This document shows positions 10,650-19,271 of a stretch of DNA of 58,082 nucleotides, one piece after another (the stretch's first letter is position 1; the number at the start of each line of letters is the position of its first letter). Source of the stretch: Mycobacterium sp. (GTDB lineage Bacteria; Actinomycetota; Actinomycetes; Mycobacteriales; Mycobacteriaceae); the NCBI GenBank assembly GCA_023264735.1, contig JAHFVD010000046.1, forward strand, positions 1 to 58,082. The letters run 5' to 3'. The position numbers were made by a program, and so were the translations under genes. A model generated the notes under the pieces. The model was not told where the DNA came from. It did no database searches and worked only from the letters and a program-made list of their open reading frames with translations.

Positions 10650-10688
10650 ATCGACAATACTCGGGGCGCCCTGTTTCGCGGACCGAAG

Positions 10689-10705
10689 CCGCCGATGTCC
10701 GGCGG
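10689..10705 (-). terminator. Short GC hairpin between amiC and the permease operon
   Basis: CCGCCG, 5-nt loop, CGGCGG. It lies 28 bp after the amiC stop on the minus strand and about 40 bp before the permease start. There is no U-run, so it could be a weak terminator or part of the permease leader. Confidence 0.4.
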
Positions 10706-10732
10706 GTTACGTCACCAGCCGAGTTGTTAAAT

Positions 10733-12133
10733 CTACGCAAGACGCGGCCATGGCTTGGCGGCCTCCAGTTCGTAGGCCAACTCCAGCAGTCTGCGCTCGG
10801 CGCCGAGCGGGCCGGCCAGCATCATGCCCACCGGCATGCCGGACGCGGATTGGGCCAGTGGCAACGAGATTGCCGGCTCCCCCGTCGCGTTCTGCAGCGG
10901 CGTGAACGCCACCCAGTCGATCAGCCGGTCGATGATCTGCTGATAGTCCGCGGTCGGATCCAGATGCCCGATGCGGGGCGTCTCGTCGGCCAGCGTGGGC
11001 ATCAGCAGCACGTCGTAGGTCTGGTAGAGCCGGGCGGTGACCCGCCGCAGCCGGCGCAGCCGTGTGATCGCGATCGGCAACTTGTGCAGGTTGCGGCTGG
11101 CGTACCGGTCGAGCCCCAGCGTGAGGTTGTCCAGCTTGGTCTTGTCGAAGCTCTCGCCGAATGTCTTCTGCCCGGTGCGCACCAGCGTCATCGCCAAAAG
11201 CGCCCAGTACAAGAGGAAGTCGTCCAGGAAGTAGCGCGGTACCGGAGGCTGATCGAGGTATTCGACGCTATGGCCAAGGCCCGCAAGCAGTTCGGCGGTT
11301 TGCAAGGTGAGATCGCGGACGCTGGGGGCGGCTTGCCGATTCACCGATTGCGTGACGACCGCAATGCGCAGCCGGGCGGTGCCCGGACCGGTGACGGCGC
11401 CGATCGGCTCCAGCCGGCGGTTACGCCAGGTGCGTTCGGCCTCCCGGTAGAACGCGGCGGTGTCACGCACGGTGCGGGTCAGCACCCCGTCATTGACGAT
11501 GCGCACCGGCATCTGCCGAGTCATCTTGTCCAGCGGTAACCGGCCGCGGGAGGGTTTGAGGCCGACAAGTCCGTTGCACGCCGCGGGGATCCGAATGGAC
11601 CCGCCGCCGTCGTTCGCATGGGCGATGGGCACGACGCCGGCGGCGACGAAGGCCCCCGACCCCGACGACGACGCCCCGGCGGTGAAGTCGGTATCCCACG
11701 GATTGCGCACCGCGCCCAGGCGGGGATGCTCGGCCGAGGCGCTGAACCCGAACTCCGAGAGTTGGGTCTTGCCCAGGGGCACCAGTCCGGTGGACAAGAA
11801 GAAGCTGGCGAAATCACCGTGGGCGGGGTGCGGACGCGGCTCCCACGCGTCAGTGCCCTGCATCGTCGGCATGCCCTCGACGTCGACGTTGTCCTTGATA
11901 TACGTCGGCACGCCGTCGAAATACCCGCGGCCGCCGGCGTACGCGCGGGCCAGCGCACGCTCGAAGGTCTCGTGCGCCAGGCCGTTGAGAACCGGGTTGA
12001 CCTTCTCGGTGCGGGCGATCGCGGCCTCGACCAGCTCGAGGCGCGACACCTTGCCGGTCCGGAGGGCATCGACCAGGGCTACCGCATCCAGGTCACCCAG
12101 CGCGTCGTCGCCGAAGGCGTGCACATGTTGCAT
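10733..12133 (-). CDS. amiC: Amidase (amidase signature family), AmiC-like
   Basis: 466-aa Ser-cisSer-Lys hydrolase that cleaves small carboxamides to acid and ammonia. The triad is readable: Lys80 in PTYIKDN, cis-Ser155 in GASSSGSG, nucleophile Ser179 in GGGSIRIP, followed by the family's AACNGLVGLKPSRG. Position next to tsf-rpsB and near a Rv2887-like marR matches M. tuberculosis amiC (Rv2888c). In M. tuberculosis the two lie side by side; here the amine-oxidase operon sits between them. AmiC of M. tuberculosis activates some amide prodrugs; whether this one does is unknown. Physiological substrate unknown. Confidence 0.93.
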   Translation of the reverse strand: MQHVHAFGDDALGDLDAVALVDALRTGKVSRLELVEAAIARTEKVNPVLNGLAHETFERALARAYAGGRGYFDGVPTYIKDNVDVEGMPTMQGTDAWEPRPHPAHGDFASFFLSTGLVPLGKTQLSEFGFSASAEHPRLGAVRNPWDTDFTAGASSSGSGAFVAAGVVPIAHANDGGGSIRIPAACNGLVGLKPSRGRLPLDKMTRQMPVRIVNDGVLTRTVRDTAAFYREAERTWRNRRLEPIGAVTGPGTARLRIAVVTQSVNRQAAPSVRDLTLQTAELLAGLGHSVEYLDQPPVPRYFLDDFLLYWALLAMTLVRTGQKTFGESFDKTKLDNLTLGLDRYASRNLHKLPIAITRLRRLRRVTARLYQTYDVLLMPTLADETPRIGHLDPTADYQQIIDRLIDWVAFTPLQNATGEPAISLPLAQSASGMPVGMMLAGPLGAERRLLELAYELEAAKPWPRLA

Positions 12134-12174
12134 TCAGCCGACGCTAGCAGGCACGTGTTCAATAGCGGCCCGGC

Positions 12175-12443
12175 TTACCGGGGAAGGTCGGCAGCGGCTG
12201 CTTCCAATGCCGCCAAGTCCTCGGCCACCCGACTGGCTCCGATGTCGCCGGCCGAGCGGCTCCGGTGGCCGGTGGACCAGTCGACCCGGCCCAACCCTGG
12301 TGCACCTCGGGATCAGCGCCCAGCACGTGGTCGTAGGCCAGGATGTGGGTGAACCCCAATTCCTCGACCCGCTGCCCGTAGGCGCGGACCGCGCCTACGT
12401 CGCCGCCGAGCTCAGTTTGGGGGAAGGTGACTCCGATGCGCAT
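12175..12443 (-). pseudogene. Remnant of an F420-dependent luciferase-like (LLM) oxidoreductase
   Basis: The first 53 codons from an ATG at 12443 read as a typical LLM-family N-terminus: MRIGVTFPQTELGG, then VEELGFTHILAYDHVLG, then EVHQGW. The frame then turns to nonsense. In a different frame the next stretch reads IGASRVAEDLAALEAAAADL and ends at a TAA at 12175, which looks like the helical C-terminus of the same family. The middle (roughly 200 codons by family length) is deleted and the frame is shifted. It lies just upstream of amiC. A continuous 94-codon frame exists but its second half has no family character. Confidence 0.7.
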
Positions 12444-12482
12444 TGCTCATCCAACCGCAGACCCGCGGGGAAGCTTCGGTGA

Positions 12483-12794
12483 CTACTGCGGGGGCGCGAT
12501 GTTGTTCACCGCGAATTCCGCGGTGTCAGAGGTGCAGCTCAAGACGACCGGCAGGGTCATCGCATTGCCGGTGTAGCAGGTAAACGGGCCGATCTGCTGG
12601 TACTTCTCGCCTTCGGCCTGATACTGGCCAGCCGTGGCATAGGCGTCGCCGCAGGTGAAGGGACCGTCGACGATGTCGATCTGGGATTGATTCTGGGGCG
12701 GGCAGCTGACACCCGGCGCCGCCGAGGCCACCGCGAAGCTCCCCAGCAGCAGCGCCGCGCTGGCCGCGGGAACGAGAAGCTTCATCATCACCAT
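12483..12794 (-). CDS. Small secreted protein, function unknown
   Basis: 103-aa (or 101-aa from an internal ATG) exported protein. The N-terminus MVMMKLLVPAASAALLLGSF ends with ASAA-P, a good signal-peptidase site around residue 26. The mature part is about 77 residues, acidic, with four cysteines (SCPP, FTCGD, FTCYTG, LSCTSD), enough for two disulfides. No domain recognised. It resembles small cysteine-containing secreted proteins common in mycobacteria. It lies alone between the LLM remnant and the tsf terminator. Confidence 0.75.
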   Translation of the reverse strand: MVMMKLLVPAASAALLLGSFAVASAAPGVSCPPQNQSQIDIVDGPFTCGDAYATAGQYQAEGEKYQQIGPFTCYTGNAMTLPVVLSCTSDTAEFAVNNIAPPQ

Positions 12795-12848
12795 GCCAAA
12801 AGTGTCACACGCGTAACATCGCCGCGTTCTGCTTTGTCCGAAGATGGC

Positions 12849-12891
12849 AAAACCCCGCGTCTCCGGGATCGCCGGATTGACGCGGGGTTTT
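12849..12891. terminator. Strong bidirectional hairpin terminator downstream of tsf
   Basis: AAAACCCCGCGT (12849-12860) pairs perfectly with ACGCGGGGTTTT (12880-12891), a 12-bp stem with a 19-nt loop. The stem ends in a U-run on either strand, so it can act as an intrinsic terminator in both directions. It begins 33 bp after the tsf stop. One of the clearest intrinsic terminators in the window. Confidence 0.9.
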
Positions 12892-12924
12892 CCAGTGGAC
12901 GGCTTGGTGCGCCGCCCAAGTTTG

Positions 12925-13740
12925 TCAGGCCTGACCGACCTCGAATCGGGCGAACCGGGTCACTGTCACGCCAGCGTCGTCGAGCAACGCCTTGACGGTC
13001 TTCTTGCTGTCGGACACCGACGGCTGCTCCAGCAGCACGACATCCTTGTAGAAACCGGTGACCCGACCCTCGATGATCTTGGGCAGCGCCTGCTCGGGCT
13101 TGCCCTCGGCCTTGGCCGTCTCCTCGGCGATGTGGCGCTCGTTGGCCACGATGTCGGCGGGGACGTCCTCACGCGTCAGGTACTTGGCCTTGAGCGCGGC
13201 GATCTGCAGGGCCACGGCGTGCGCCGCGTCCTTGCCATCACCGGTGTACTCGACCAGCACGCCCACGGCGGGCGGCAGGTCGGCAGCACGCTTGTGCAGG
13301 TAGGCCTCGACGTTGCCGTCGAAGTACGCCGCACGACGCAGCTCAAGCTTCTCGCCGATCTTGGCCGACAGCTCCGCGATGGCCTGCTCGACCGTCTTGT
13401 CGCCGACCTTAGCGGCCTTGAGAGCCTCCACATCGGTGGCCTTCGCGGCGGCGGCAGCATCCACCACGTCGTTGGCCAGCTGTTGGAACTCGGCGTTCTT
13501 GGCGACGAAGTCGGTCTCGGAGTTGATCTCGATCAGCGCACCGCCCTTGGCGGCGACCAGGCCCTCGGCGGTGGCGCGCTCAGCGCGCTTGCCGACGTCC
13601 TTGGCGCCCTTGATGCGAAGCGCCTCGACAGCCTTGTCGAAATCGCCGTCATTCTCAGCCAGGGCGTTCTTGCAGTCGAGCATGCCCGCACCGGTGAGTT
13701 CCCGAAGCCGCTTTACGTCGGCAGCGGTGTAGTTAGCCAT
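12925..13740 (-). CDS. tsf: Translation elongation factor EF-Ts
   Basis: Nucleotide exchange factor for EF-Tu. The 271-aa product begins [20 protein letters not shown] and carries the TDFVAKN motif near residue 80 that contacts EF-Tu. The second half has the dimerisation region [21 protein letters not shown]. It follows rpsB by 17 bp in a two-gene operon and is closed by the hairpin at 12849-12891. Length and order are as in other mycobacteria (Rv2889c). No anomalies. Confidence 0.98.
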   Translation of the reverse strand: MANYTAADVKRLRELTGAGMLDCKNALAENDGDFDKAVEALRIKGAKDVGKRAERATAEGLVAAKGGALIEINSETDFVAKNAEFQQLANDVVDAAAAAKATDVEALKAAKVGDKTVEQAIAELSAKIGEKLELRRAAYFDGNVEAYLHKRAADLPPAVGVLVEYTGDGKDAAHAVALQIAALKAKYLTREDVPADIVANERHIAEETAKAEGKPEQALPKIIEGRVTGFYKDVVLLEQPSVSDSKKTVKALLDDAGVTVTRFARFEVGQA

Positions 13741-13757
13741 GTGGCCCTTCCTATGAA

Positions 13758-14591
13758 TTAAGAAGCGTCAGTGGTGGTTTCAGCGGCCGGCCCGGCGTCA
13801 TTGGGGGCCGACGCGGTGGCACTGGCCAGCAGCTCCTGCTCCCACTCGGCCAGCGGTTCGGCTGCGGTCCCGGAATCGGAACCAGCCTTGTCGCTTCCAG
13901 CCCCGGAGCGAGCCTGCAGGCCCTCGGCCACCGCGGAGGCGATCACCTTGGTCAGCAGAGCCGCCGAGCGGATCGCGTCGTCGTTACCCGGGATCGGGTA
14001 GTTCACCTGATCGGGATCGCAGTTGGTGTCCAGGATCGCGATGACCGGGATACCGAGCTTGATGGCCTCGCTGATGGCGAGGTGCTCCTTGTTGGTGTCG
14101 ACGACCCACACCGCTGACGGCACCTTGGCCATGTCGCGGATACCGCCGAGGCTGCGCTCGAGCTTGGTCTTCTCGCGGGTCAGCATCAGGATTTCCTTCT
14201 TGGTGCGACCCTCGAAGCCACCCGTCTGCTCCATGGCCTCGAGCTCCTTCATCCGCTGAAGGCGCTTGTGCACGGTCTGGAAGTTGGTGAGCATGCCACC
14301 CAGCCAGCGCTGGTTCACGTACGGCATGCCGACGCGCGTCGCCTCTTCGGCGATGGACTCCTGAGCCTGCTTCTTGGTGCCGACGAACAGGATGGTGCCG
14401 CCGTGGGCGACGGTCTCCTTGACGAACTCGTAAGCCTGATCGATGTAGGTCAGCGTCTGCTGCAGATCGATGATGTAGATGCCGTTGCGGTCGGTGAAGA
14501 TGAACCGCTTCATCTTGGGGTTCCAGCGTCGGGTCTGATGCCCGAAGTGCGTGCCGCTGTCAAGCAGCTGCTTCATGGTTACAACAGCCAT
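13758..14591 (-). CDS. rpsB: 30S ribosomal protein S2
   Basis: 277-aa small-subunit protein starting [27 protein letters not shown], an invariant S2 N-terminus. Later signatures are [23 protein letters not shown] and [15 protein letters not shown]. The last 40 residues are a variable acidic Ala/Ser tail, usual in mycobacterial S2. It heads the rpsB-tsf operon. The ribosome-binding site is AGAGGT about 10 nt before the ATG. A stem-loop lies in the leader. Confidence 0.98.
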   Translation of the reverse strand: MAVVTMKQLLDSGTHFGHQTRRWNPKMKRFIFTDRNGIYIIDLQQTLTYIDQAYEFVKETVAHGGTILFVGTKKQAQESIAEEATRVGMPYVNQRWLGGMLTNFQTVHKRLQRMKELEAMEQTGGFEGRTKKEILMLTREKTKLERSLGGIRDMAKVPSAVWVVDTNKEHLAISEAIKLGIPVIAILDTNCDPDQVNYPIPGNDDAIRSAALLTKVIASAVAEGLQARSGAGSDKAGSDSGTAAEPLAEWEQELLASATASAPNDAGPAAETTTDAS

Positions 14592-14869
14592 GTTTGGCCA
14601 TACCTCTTATGTTGTCGGTTGCCGCCCGGCTTCGGGTGAAGCCGAGCCCTGGCGCCTGAGGCAAGCCGACCCGTCATACGGGACCAACCGGCATGCGTGT
14701 GCAAGTTGCATTGGCAAACTTGCGGACAGACGCGCGAAGTCAACCCGCTCGCGCGAGTTGCGGATCAAAGTTTACACCGCCGCAACGGGTGCTTTGTCCA
14801 CAGCGGCTTGCTGCTCCCCAGGGGCGCGATCTGGGCCTTTCGGATCCACGCCTGGGCCGTTGAACTGGG
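14592..14869. promoter_or_regulatory. rpsB leader with stem-loop; divergent promoters
   Basis: No gene is supported here. A perfect 7-bp stem with a GGGT loop (CGGCTTC at 14627-14633, GAAGCCG at 14638-14644) sits 36-53 nt before the rpsB ATG in the transcribed leader. S2 controls its own mRNA through the leader in other bacteria, so an autoregulatory role is possible but unproven. The right half must also contain the promoter of the M23 gene; I cannot place it. Confidence 0.4.
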
Positions 14870-15364
14870 GTGATGCGCGTCATCGCGGTGGTTGCGGCGG
14901 CCGCGCTGGCGTTCTCCGGGGTCGGCCGGGCCGAATCCGGGCGGTTGGAGTGGCCGCTGCGACCGCCGCCGACGGTGACCAGGGTGTTCGACGCGCCGTC
15001 GCCGGACTGGCAGCGCGGGCATCGCGGGGTGGACTTGGCCGGAGTGCCCGGGCAACCGGTTTATGCGGCGGGACCGGCGACGGTGGTGTTCGCCGGCACG
15101 CTGGCCGGCCGGCCGGTGGTGTCGCTGGCTCATGCTGGCGGGCTGCGCACCAGCTACGAACCGGTCGAGGCCGTCGTGCAGGTGGGGCAGCTCGTGGATT
15201 CGTCGACCGCCCTGGGTCGACTAGTGCCTGGTCATGCCGGGTGTCCGGCCGCAGCCTGCCTGCACTGGGGTGCGATGTGGGGTCCGGCGTCGCGGGCGGA
15301 CTACCTCGACCCGCTGGGGCTGCTGGCCAGCACACCGATCCGGCTCAAGCCGCTGGCAGGCTAG
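14870..15364 (+). CDS. Secreted M23-family (LytM-domain) peptidase
   Basis: 164-aa exported protein with a cleavable signal (VIAVVAAAALAFSGVGRA) and a compact M23 domain. Zinc-ligand motif one is HRGVDL near residue 45 (HxxxD), and the final His is in CLHWGAMWG. The usual HxH there is CxH: the first His is replaced by Cys, which I also remember in related actinobacterial proteins. The domain ends DPLGLL. Start is GTG at 14870 or ATG at 14873. Orthologue by position: Rv2891. Its stop shares the CTAG tetramer with the convergent gene. Predicted role in peptidoglycan remodelling; catalytic competence uncertain. Confidence 0.88.
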   Translation: MMRVIAVVAAAALAFSGVGRAESGRLEWPLRPPPTVTRVFDAPSPDWQRGHRGVDLAGVPGQPVYAAGPATVVFAGTLAGRPVVSLAHAGGLRTSYEPVEAVVQVGQLVDSSTALGRLVPGHAGCPAAACLHWGAMWGPASRADYLDPLGLLASTPIRLKPLAG

Positions 15365-15825
15365 CCAAGCTTGTAGGCCTCTCGCGACACCTGGAAGTAC
15401 TTCCCCGTCTTGCTGTCGGAGCACGTCACGCCGGCGCGCTCGACTGAGCAGGTGATGCTGCCGACCGATCGCTTTTCGCCGTAGCCGAGGGTCGGGGGTG
15501 CGTACTGACCGTCGAAGAAGAGCTGGCTCATCACGAAGCCGAAGCACGGCGCCTGGCCTTCGGCGAGCTGCAGATTCTCGCCGCCCGGTTCACCGATTGC
15601 ACCGGGCACGTTCGCGCGCGGGCACGTGTCCGACTGCGGGGCGGCCCAGCTGTGCTCGCTCGCCTTGCACCATGCGAATGCCCCCTCGGACGTGGTACCG
15701 AGCTGGCACCCTACATTGCCCGAAGGCGACAGGAACTGGATCCGGGACGCCGCGGCGTGGGCGGTCGGTGACATCACCCCGGCCGTCACCGCTGTCGCCA
15801 GTGTGAACATCGCGATCTTGTGCAT
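15361..15825 (-). CDS. Secreted protein with conserved cysteines, function unknown
   Basis: 154-aa exported protein. The start is the ATG at 15825, giving a clear signal peptide ([18 protein letters not shown], then AHA-A); a longer frame opens at 15891 but would overlap the selO start. The mature part begins [17 protein letters not shown] and holds six cysteines in the pattern GC...WC...TC...PC...TC...TC. The motif FLSPSGNxGC is common in mycobacterial secreted proteins of unknown role. It converges with the M23 gene and shares four bases of stop codon. No enzyme motif seen. Confidence 0.8.
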   Translation of the reverse strand: MHKIAMFTLATAVTAGVMSPTAHAAASRIQFLSPSGNVGCQLGTTSEGAFAWCKASEHSWAAPQSDTCPRANVPGAIGEPGGENLQLAEGQAPCFGFVMSQLFFDGQYAPPTLGYGEKRSVGSITCSVERAGVTCSDSKTGKYFQVSREAYKLG

Positions 15826-15876
15826 GCGGGAAGTGCACACCGCTGCGGCAGCTACCGATCCCAAGTCGGGTCTCCG

Positions 15877-15882
15877 TAGGCT
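15877..15882 (+). promoter_or_regulatory. -10 element of selO, TAGGCT eight bases before the ATG
   Basis: TAGGCT matches the mycobacterial TANNNT -10 and lies exactly 8 nt before the selO ATG at 15891. This predicts a leaderless or almost leaderless mRNA. The same hexamer and spacing recur before the two carboxypeptidase genes at 40458 and 41402. Confidence 0.55.
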
Positions 15883-15890
15883 GGCGACCA

Positions 15891-17321
15891 ATGAGCATTG
15901 CGCCTGACTCGACCGTCGTTCTCGGCCATCGATTCGCCAGCGAGCTGCCCGAACTCGCGGTGCGGTCGCAGGCCGAACCCTCCCCTGATCCGCGGCTGCT
16001 CGTGCTCAATGAATCGGTGGCCGCCGAACTGGGGCTCGATGGCGCCTGGCTGCGCAGCCCCGAGGGAATCGGTCTGCTCATCGGCACCCGAGTGCCTGCG
16101 GACGCGCAGCCGGTCGCGCAGGGGTATGCCGGCCACCAGTTCGGTGGCTGGGTGCCGCGCCTCGGCGACGGGCGCGCCTTGCTGCTCGGAGAATTGATCG
16201 ATACCCACGGGCGGCTCCGCGATCTGCATCTGAAGGGATCGGGGCGGACCCCGTTCGCTCGCGGCGGCGATGGTCTGGCGGCCGTCGGCCCGATGTTGCG
16301 CGAATACCTCGTGAGCGAAGCGATGCACGCGCTGGGCATTCCGACCACTCGCTCGCTGTCTGTCGTGGCCACCGGGCGCCCCGTCCAGCGCGAGACCCTG
16401 CTGGACGGCGCCGTCCTGGCCCGCATCGCCGCAAGTCATCTGCGCGTCGGCAGCTTCCAATATGTCTCGGCGGCAGGTGATCTCGAGGTGCTACGCCGAC
16501 TCGCCGACCACGCGATCAGCAGGCACTACCCTGCCGCCGCCCAGGCGGAGAATCCGTATCTGGCGCTGCTCGATTCGGTGATCGCCGCCCAGGCAGACCT
16601 CATCGCGCAGTGGATGCTGGTCGGATTCGTTCACGGCGTGATGAACACCGACAACACGACGATCTCGGGCGAGACGATCGACTACGGGCCGTGCGCCTTC
16701 ATGGACACGTTCGACCCGAAGACGGTGTTCAGCTCGATTGACTCGTGGGGCCGCTACGCCTACGGCAACCAGCCGGCGATCGCCGTGTGGAACCTCACTC
16801 GCCTTGCCGAAGCACTGCTCCCACTGATCGCCGGCGACGAGGAGCACGCGGTCGCGCTGGCCACGGCTTCGCTGCAGAACTTTCCGCAGCTGTACACGGC
16901 GGCGTGGTCGGCGGGCATGCGCGGAAAACTCGGGCTGGGCGACGGGGTCGAGGACGCGGTCGCCCAACAACTCGTCGACGAGCTGTTGGAGCTTCTCGAG
17001 AATGAGCGGGCCGACTACACCTCGTTCTTCCGCCGGCTCGGGCATGGCGTGGTCGAGCCGGCGTTCGAGGCCTGGGCCGCCCGGTGGCGCAGCCTGGGTC
17101 CGGACCTCGCGGCGATGCAGCACGTCAATCCCGTCTACATTCCGCGCAATCACCTGGTCGAGGAGGCGCTCGCCACCGCCACAACAGGCGACATGGAGCC
17201 GTTCCACCGGCTGCTCGCGGTGATCAGCTTTCCCTACGAGGAACGGCCGGGGTTCGAACGCTATGCCGACCCCGCGCCCGACGATTTCGGGAGCTGCTTC
17301 CAAACCTTCTGCGGCACTTAA
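15891..17321 (+). CDS. selO: Protein adenylyltransferase SelO (YdiU family)
   Basis: Pseudokinase-fold enzyme that transfers AMP from ATP to Ser/Thr/Tyr of target proteins, linked in E. coli to redox stress. The 476-aa product has the family motifs: [19 protein letters not shown], the Lys115-containing [18 protein letters not shown], and the metal and catalytic segment [20 protein letters not shown] (Asn252, Asp254, Asp264). It ends CFQTFCGT, with the C-terminal Cys that replaces selenocysteine in bacterial members. It converges with xerC, 4 bp apart. No ribosome-binding site precedes the ATG, in line with a leaderless start. Confidence 0.95.
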   Translation: MSIAPDSTVVLGHRFASELPELAVRSQAEPSPDPRLLVLNESVAAELGLDGAWLRSPEGIGLLIGTRVPADAQPVAQGYAGHQFGGWVPRLGDGRALLLGELIDTHGRLRDLHLKGSGRTPFARGGDGLAAVGPMLREYLVSEAMHALGIPTTRSLSVVATGRPVQRETLLDGAVLARIAASHLRVGSFQYVSAAGDLEVLRRLADHAISRHYPAAAQAENPYLALLDSVIAAQADLIAQWMLVGFVHGVMNTDNTTISGETIDYGPCAFMDTFDPKTVFSSIDSWGRYAYGNQPAIAVWNLTRLAEALLPLIAGDEEHAVALATASLQNFPQLYTAAWSAGMRGKLGLGDGVEDAVAQQLVDELLELLENERADYTSFFRRLGHGVVEPAFEAWAARWRSLGPDLAAMQHVNPVYIPRNHLVEEALATATTGDMEPFHRLLAVISFPYEERPGFERYADPAPDDFGSCFQTFCGT

Positions 17322-17325
17322 GTTT

Positions 17326-18243
17326 TCACGCGCGAGGGTGGGCCTGATCGTGCACGGCGCGCAGCCGCGCGACCGTCACGTGGGTGTAGAGCTGGGTGGT
17401 CGCCAGCGTCGCGTGGCCCAGGATTTCCTGGACGATGCGCAAGTCAGCGCCGCCTTCCAGCAGGTGGGTGGCGGCGCTGTGCCGTAGGCCGTGCGGACCC
17501 ATGTCGGGGGCACCGTCGACCGCCGAGACGGTCTGGTGCACGACGGTGCGAGCCTGGCGGGGGTCGAGTCGACGGCCGCGGGGGCCGAGTAGCAGCGCGG
17601 GGCCGGAGCCCTCGTTGACGAGTTCGGGCCTGCCGTCATTCAGCCACGCGGTCAAGGCGGCCAGGGCCGGCGCACCGAACGGGACAGTGCGCTGCTTGTT
17701 GCCCTTGCCCAGTACGCGCAGCAGACGACGGCCGGTGTCGACGTCGTCGATGTCCAGACCACACAGTTCGCTGACGCGGATTCCGGTGGCGTAGAGCAGC
17801 TCGACGATGAGCCGGTCGCGGATAGCCAGCGGGTCGCCTTGTTCGGCGCCGAGGTCGGCGGCGGCCATGGCGGCGAGCGCCTGGTCCTGGCGCAGCACCG
17901 CGGGCAGGGTGCGCCGGGCCTTGGGCAGTTGCAGGCGAACCGCGGGGTCGTCGGTCAGCAGACCGCGGCGGACGGTCCACGCGGTGAAGGTCTTGACCGC
18001 GGAGGTGCGACGGGCCAAGGTCGTGCGGGCTGCGCCGGCGGCGGATTGCGCGGCCAGCCACGACCGGAGCATCGGCAGGCTCAGTCCGGCTAGTCCGGCG
18101 CCGGGGGCACGCTCGTCAACGAAGGCGAACAGCGACCGCAGGTCGGTGAGATAGGCGCGGCGGGTGTGCTCGGAGCGGGTGCGCTCCAACTCGAGATGCT
18201 CGGCGTAGTCGTCGAGGATCGCCGCGTAGTCGCCGGGGTCCAC
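17326..18243 (-). CDS. xerC: Tyrosine recombinase XerC
   Basis: Resolves chromosome dimers at dif with XerD. From the GTG at 18243 the protein is 305 aa, close to the family's 298-300; the ATG at 18312 would add 23 atypical residues. GTAAGGGA lies just before the GTG. The N-terminal SAM-like domain reads [19 protein letters not shown]. The catalytic set is complete: Arg in [11 protein letters not shown], Lys in [11 protein letters not shown], His-x-x-Arg in [18 protein letters not shown], then [14 protein letters not shown] with the nucleophile Tyr. It is a housekeeping recombinase by position beside viuB (Rv2894c), not a phage integrase. Confidence 0.95.
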   Translation of the reverse strand: MDPGDYAAILDDYAEHLELERTRSEHTRRAYLTDLRSLFAFVDERAPGAGLAGLSLPMLRSWLAAQSAAGAARTTLARRTSAVKTFTAWTVRRGLLTDDPAVRLQLPKARRTLPAVLRQDQALAAMAAADLGAEQGDPLAIRDRLIVELLYATGIRVSELCGLDIDDVDTGRRLLRVLGKGNKQRTVPFGAPALAALTAWLNDGRPELVNEGSGPALLLGPRGRRLDPRQARTVVHQTVSAVDGAPDMGPHGLRHSAATHLLEGGADLRIVQEILGHATLATTQLYTHVTVARLRAVHDQAHPRA

Positions 18244-18324
18244 TCCCTTACGGTTGCATCGACTCCGGTCGTCGCGCCCGATCACGCCGGTGTGTCCGGA
18301 TGTCGTGACCATTCCGTTGTGGTG

Positions 18325-19182
18325 CTAGTCCTGGCCGGCTTCGGCGTCGGCCAGTTCCTTCTTCCACTGGCGGAAGGTCTCCTCGGTGCGCCCGCGGCGC
18401 CAATAGCCGGAGATGGAGGCCCATTTGGCGTCGACGCCGCGCTCCTTGCGGATGTAGGGCCGCAGGTTGTGCATGACGGCCTGGGCTTCGCCGTGGATGA
18501 AGACCTGGGCTTGGCCGGGCAGCCAGGGTGCGGTGGTGACGGCCTCGACCAGCGGGGCGTTGTCGCCGGCTCGTTCGTCGCCGACGAGATCGGCGCGCCC
18601 GCCGCGGTAGATCCAGGAGATTTCGACGGATTCCGGTGCGGCCAGCTCGATCTCGTCCCCGGGTCCGGCGACCTCGATGAAGACCTTGCCAATGGCGTTG
18701 GGCGGCAAGGCTTCCAGCGCCGCACTGATCGCGGGAAGGCCGGCCTCGTCACCGGCGAACAGATGCCAGTCGGCACCCGGGTCGGGTGAGTATGCGCCGC
18801 TGGGACCCATCAGGTAGATGGTGTCGCCCGGCTTGGCCGCGGCCGCCCACGGCCCGGCGACACCGTGATCGCCGTGCACGACGAAGTCCACGGTGATCTC
18901 GCGGGCCTCGGCACCGACTCGGCGCACGGTGTAGGTGCGCACGGTCGGCTGCTGTTCGGCGGGGAGCTTCTTGAAAATGTCCAGGGTCAGCGGCGTGAAG
19001 CGTCCCTTCAGCTTCGCGACGTCGATGCCGTCGCGCACGAAGACGAACTTCACGTAGGAGTCGGTGAACTCACCGGGCTTGAAAGTGTCGAAGCCAGTGC
19101 CGCCGAGGACGACGCGCACCATGTGCGGTGCGAGCTGCTCGGTGCTGACAACCTGAAATGTGTGTAGTGGTCGACCCGCCAC
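18325..19182 (-). CDS. viuB: Siderophore-interacting protein (ViuB/SIP family ferric-siderophore reductase)
   Basis: Cytosolic FAD-dependent reductase that frees iron from ferric siderophores. The 285-aa product has the flavin motif RTYTVRRVG near residue 92, the second FAD contact YLMGPSGAYSP, GDEAGLPAI in the pyridine-nucleotide region and the C-terminal ISGYWRRGRTEE that marks the SIP family. Start is a GTG with GGGAGG five bases ahead. Orthologue by position: Rv2895c. An upstream TATAGT promoter and a GGTTGGCTAAC half-site suggest iron control. It is upstream of xerC with an 80-bp gap. Confidence 0.93.
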   Translation of the reverse strand: MAGRPLHTFQVVSTEQLAPHMVRVVLGGTGFDTFKPGEFTDSYVKFVFVRDGIDVAKLKGRFTPLTLDIFKKLPAEQQPTVRTYTVRRVGAEAREITVDFVVHGDHGVAGPWAAAAKPGDTIYLMGPSGAYSPDPGADWHLFAGDEAGLPAISAALEALPPNAIGKVFIEVAGPGDEIELAAPESVEISWIYRGGRADLVGDERAGDNAPLVEAVTTAPWLPGQAQVFIHGEAQAVMHNLRPYIRKERGVDAKWASISGYWRRGRTEETFRQWKKELADAEAGQD

Positions 19183-19203
19183 ATCGCCTCCCGACGGAAT
19201 TCG

Positions 19204-19225
19204 TTAGCCAACCGTCTCGACTATA
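19204..19225 (-). promoter_or_regulatory. Candidate viuB promoter with IdeR-like half-site
   Basis: On the minus strand TATAGT (19225-19220) is a good -10. Just downstream GGTTGGCTAAC (19213-19203) resembles half of the IdeR/DtxR box (TTAGGTTAGGCTAACCTAA) with one base missing in the left arm. A site over the start point of a siderophore gene fits iron repression. The half-site is imperfect. Confidence 0.35.
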
Positions 19226-19271
19226 GGACGCCGGGCTGCGTCCGGGGCGGCCACCTCATACCCAGCTTTGC

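Noticed and set aside
10629..10650. TGTGGA/TCCACA dyad over the permease start as an operator
   Set aside because: Only 6-bp arms with a 10-bp centre and a start codon inside; not distinguishable from chance.
14552..14602. Short 13-codon ORF overlapping the rpsB start (minus strand)
   Set aside because: AGAGGT abuts its ATG with no spacing, whereas the spacing suits the rpsB ATG; no sign of a regulatory leader peptide.
17245..17265. GGGGTTCGAACGC, similar to a tRNA T-arm
   Set aside because: It lies inside selO in frame, and no acceptor or anticodon stems can be folded around it.
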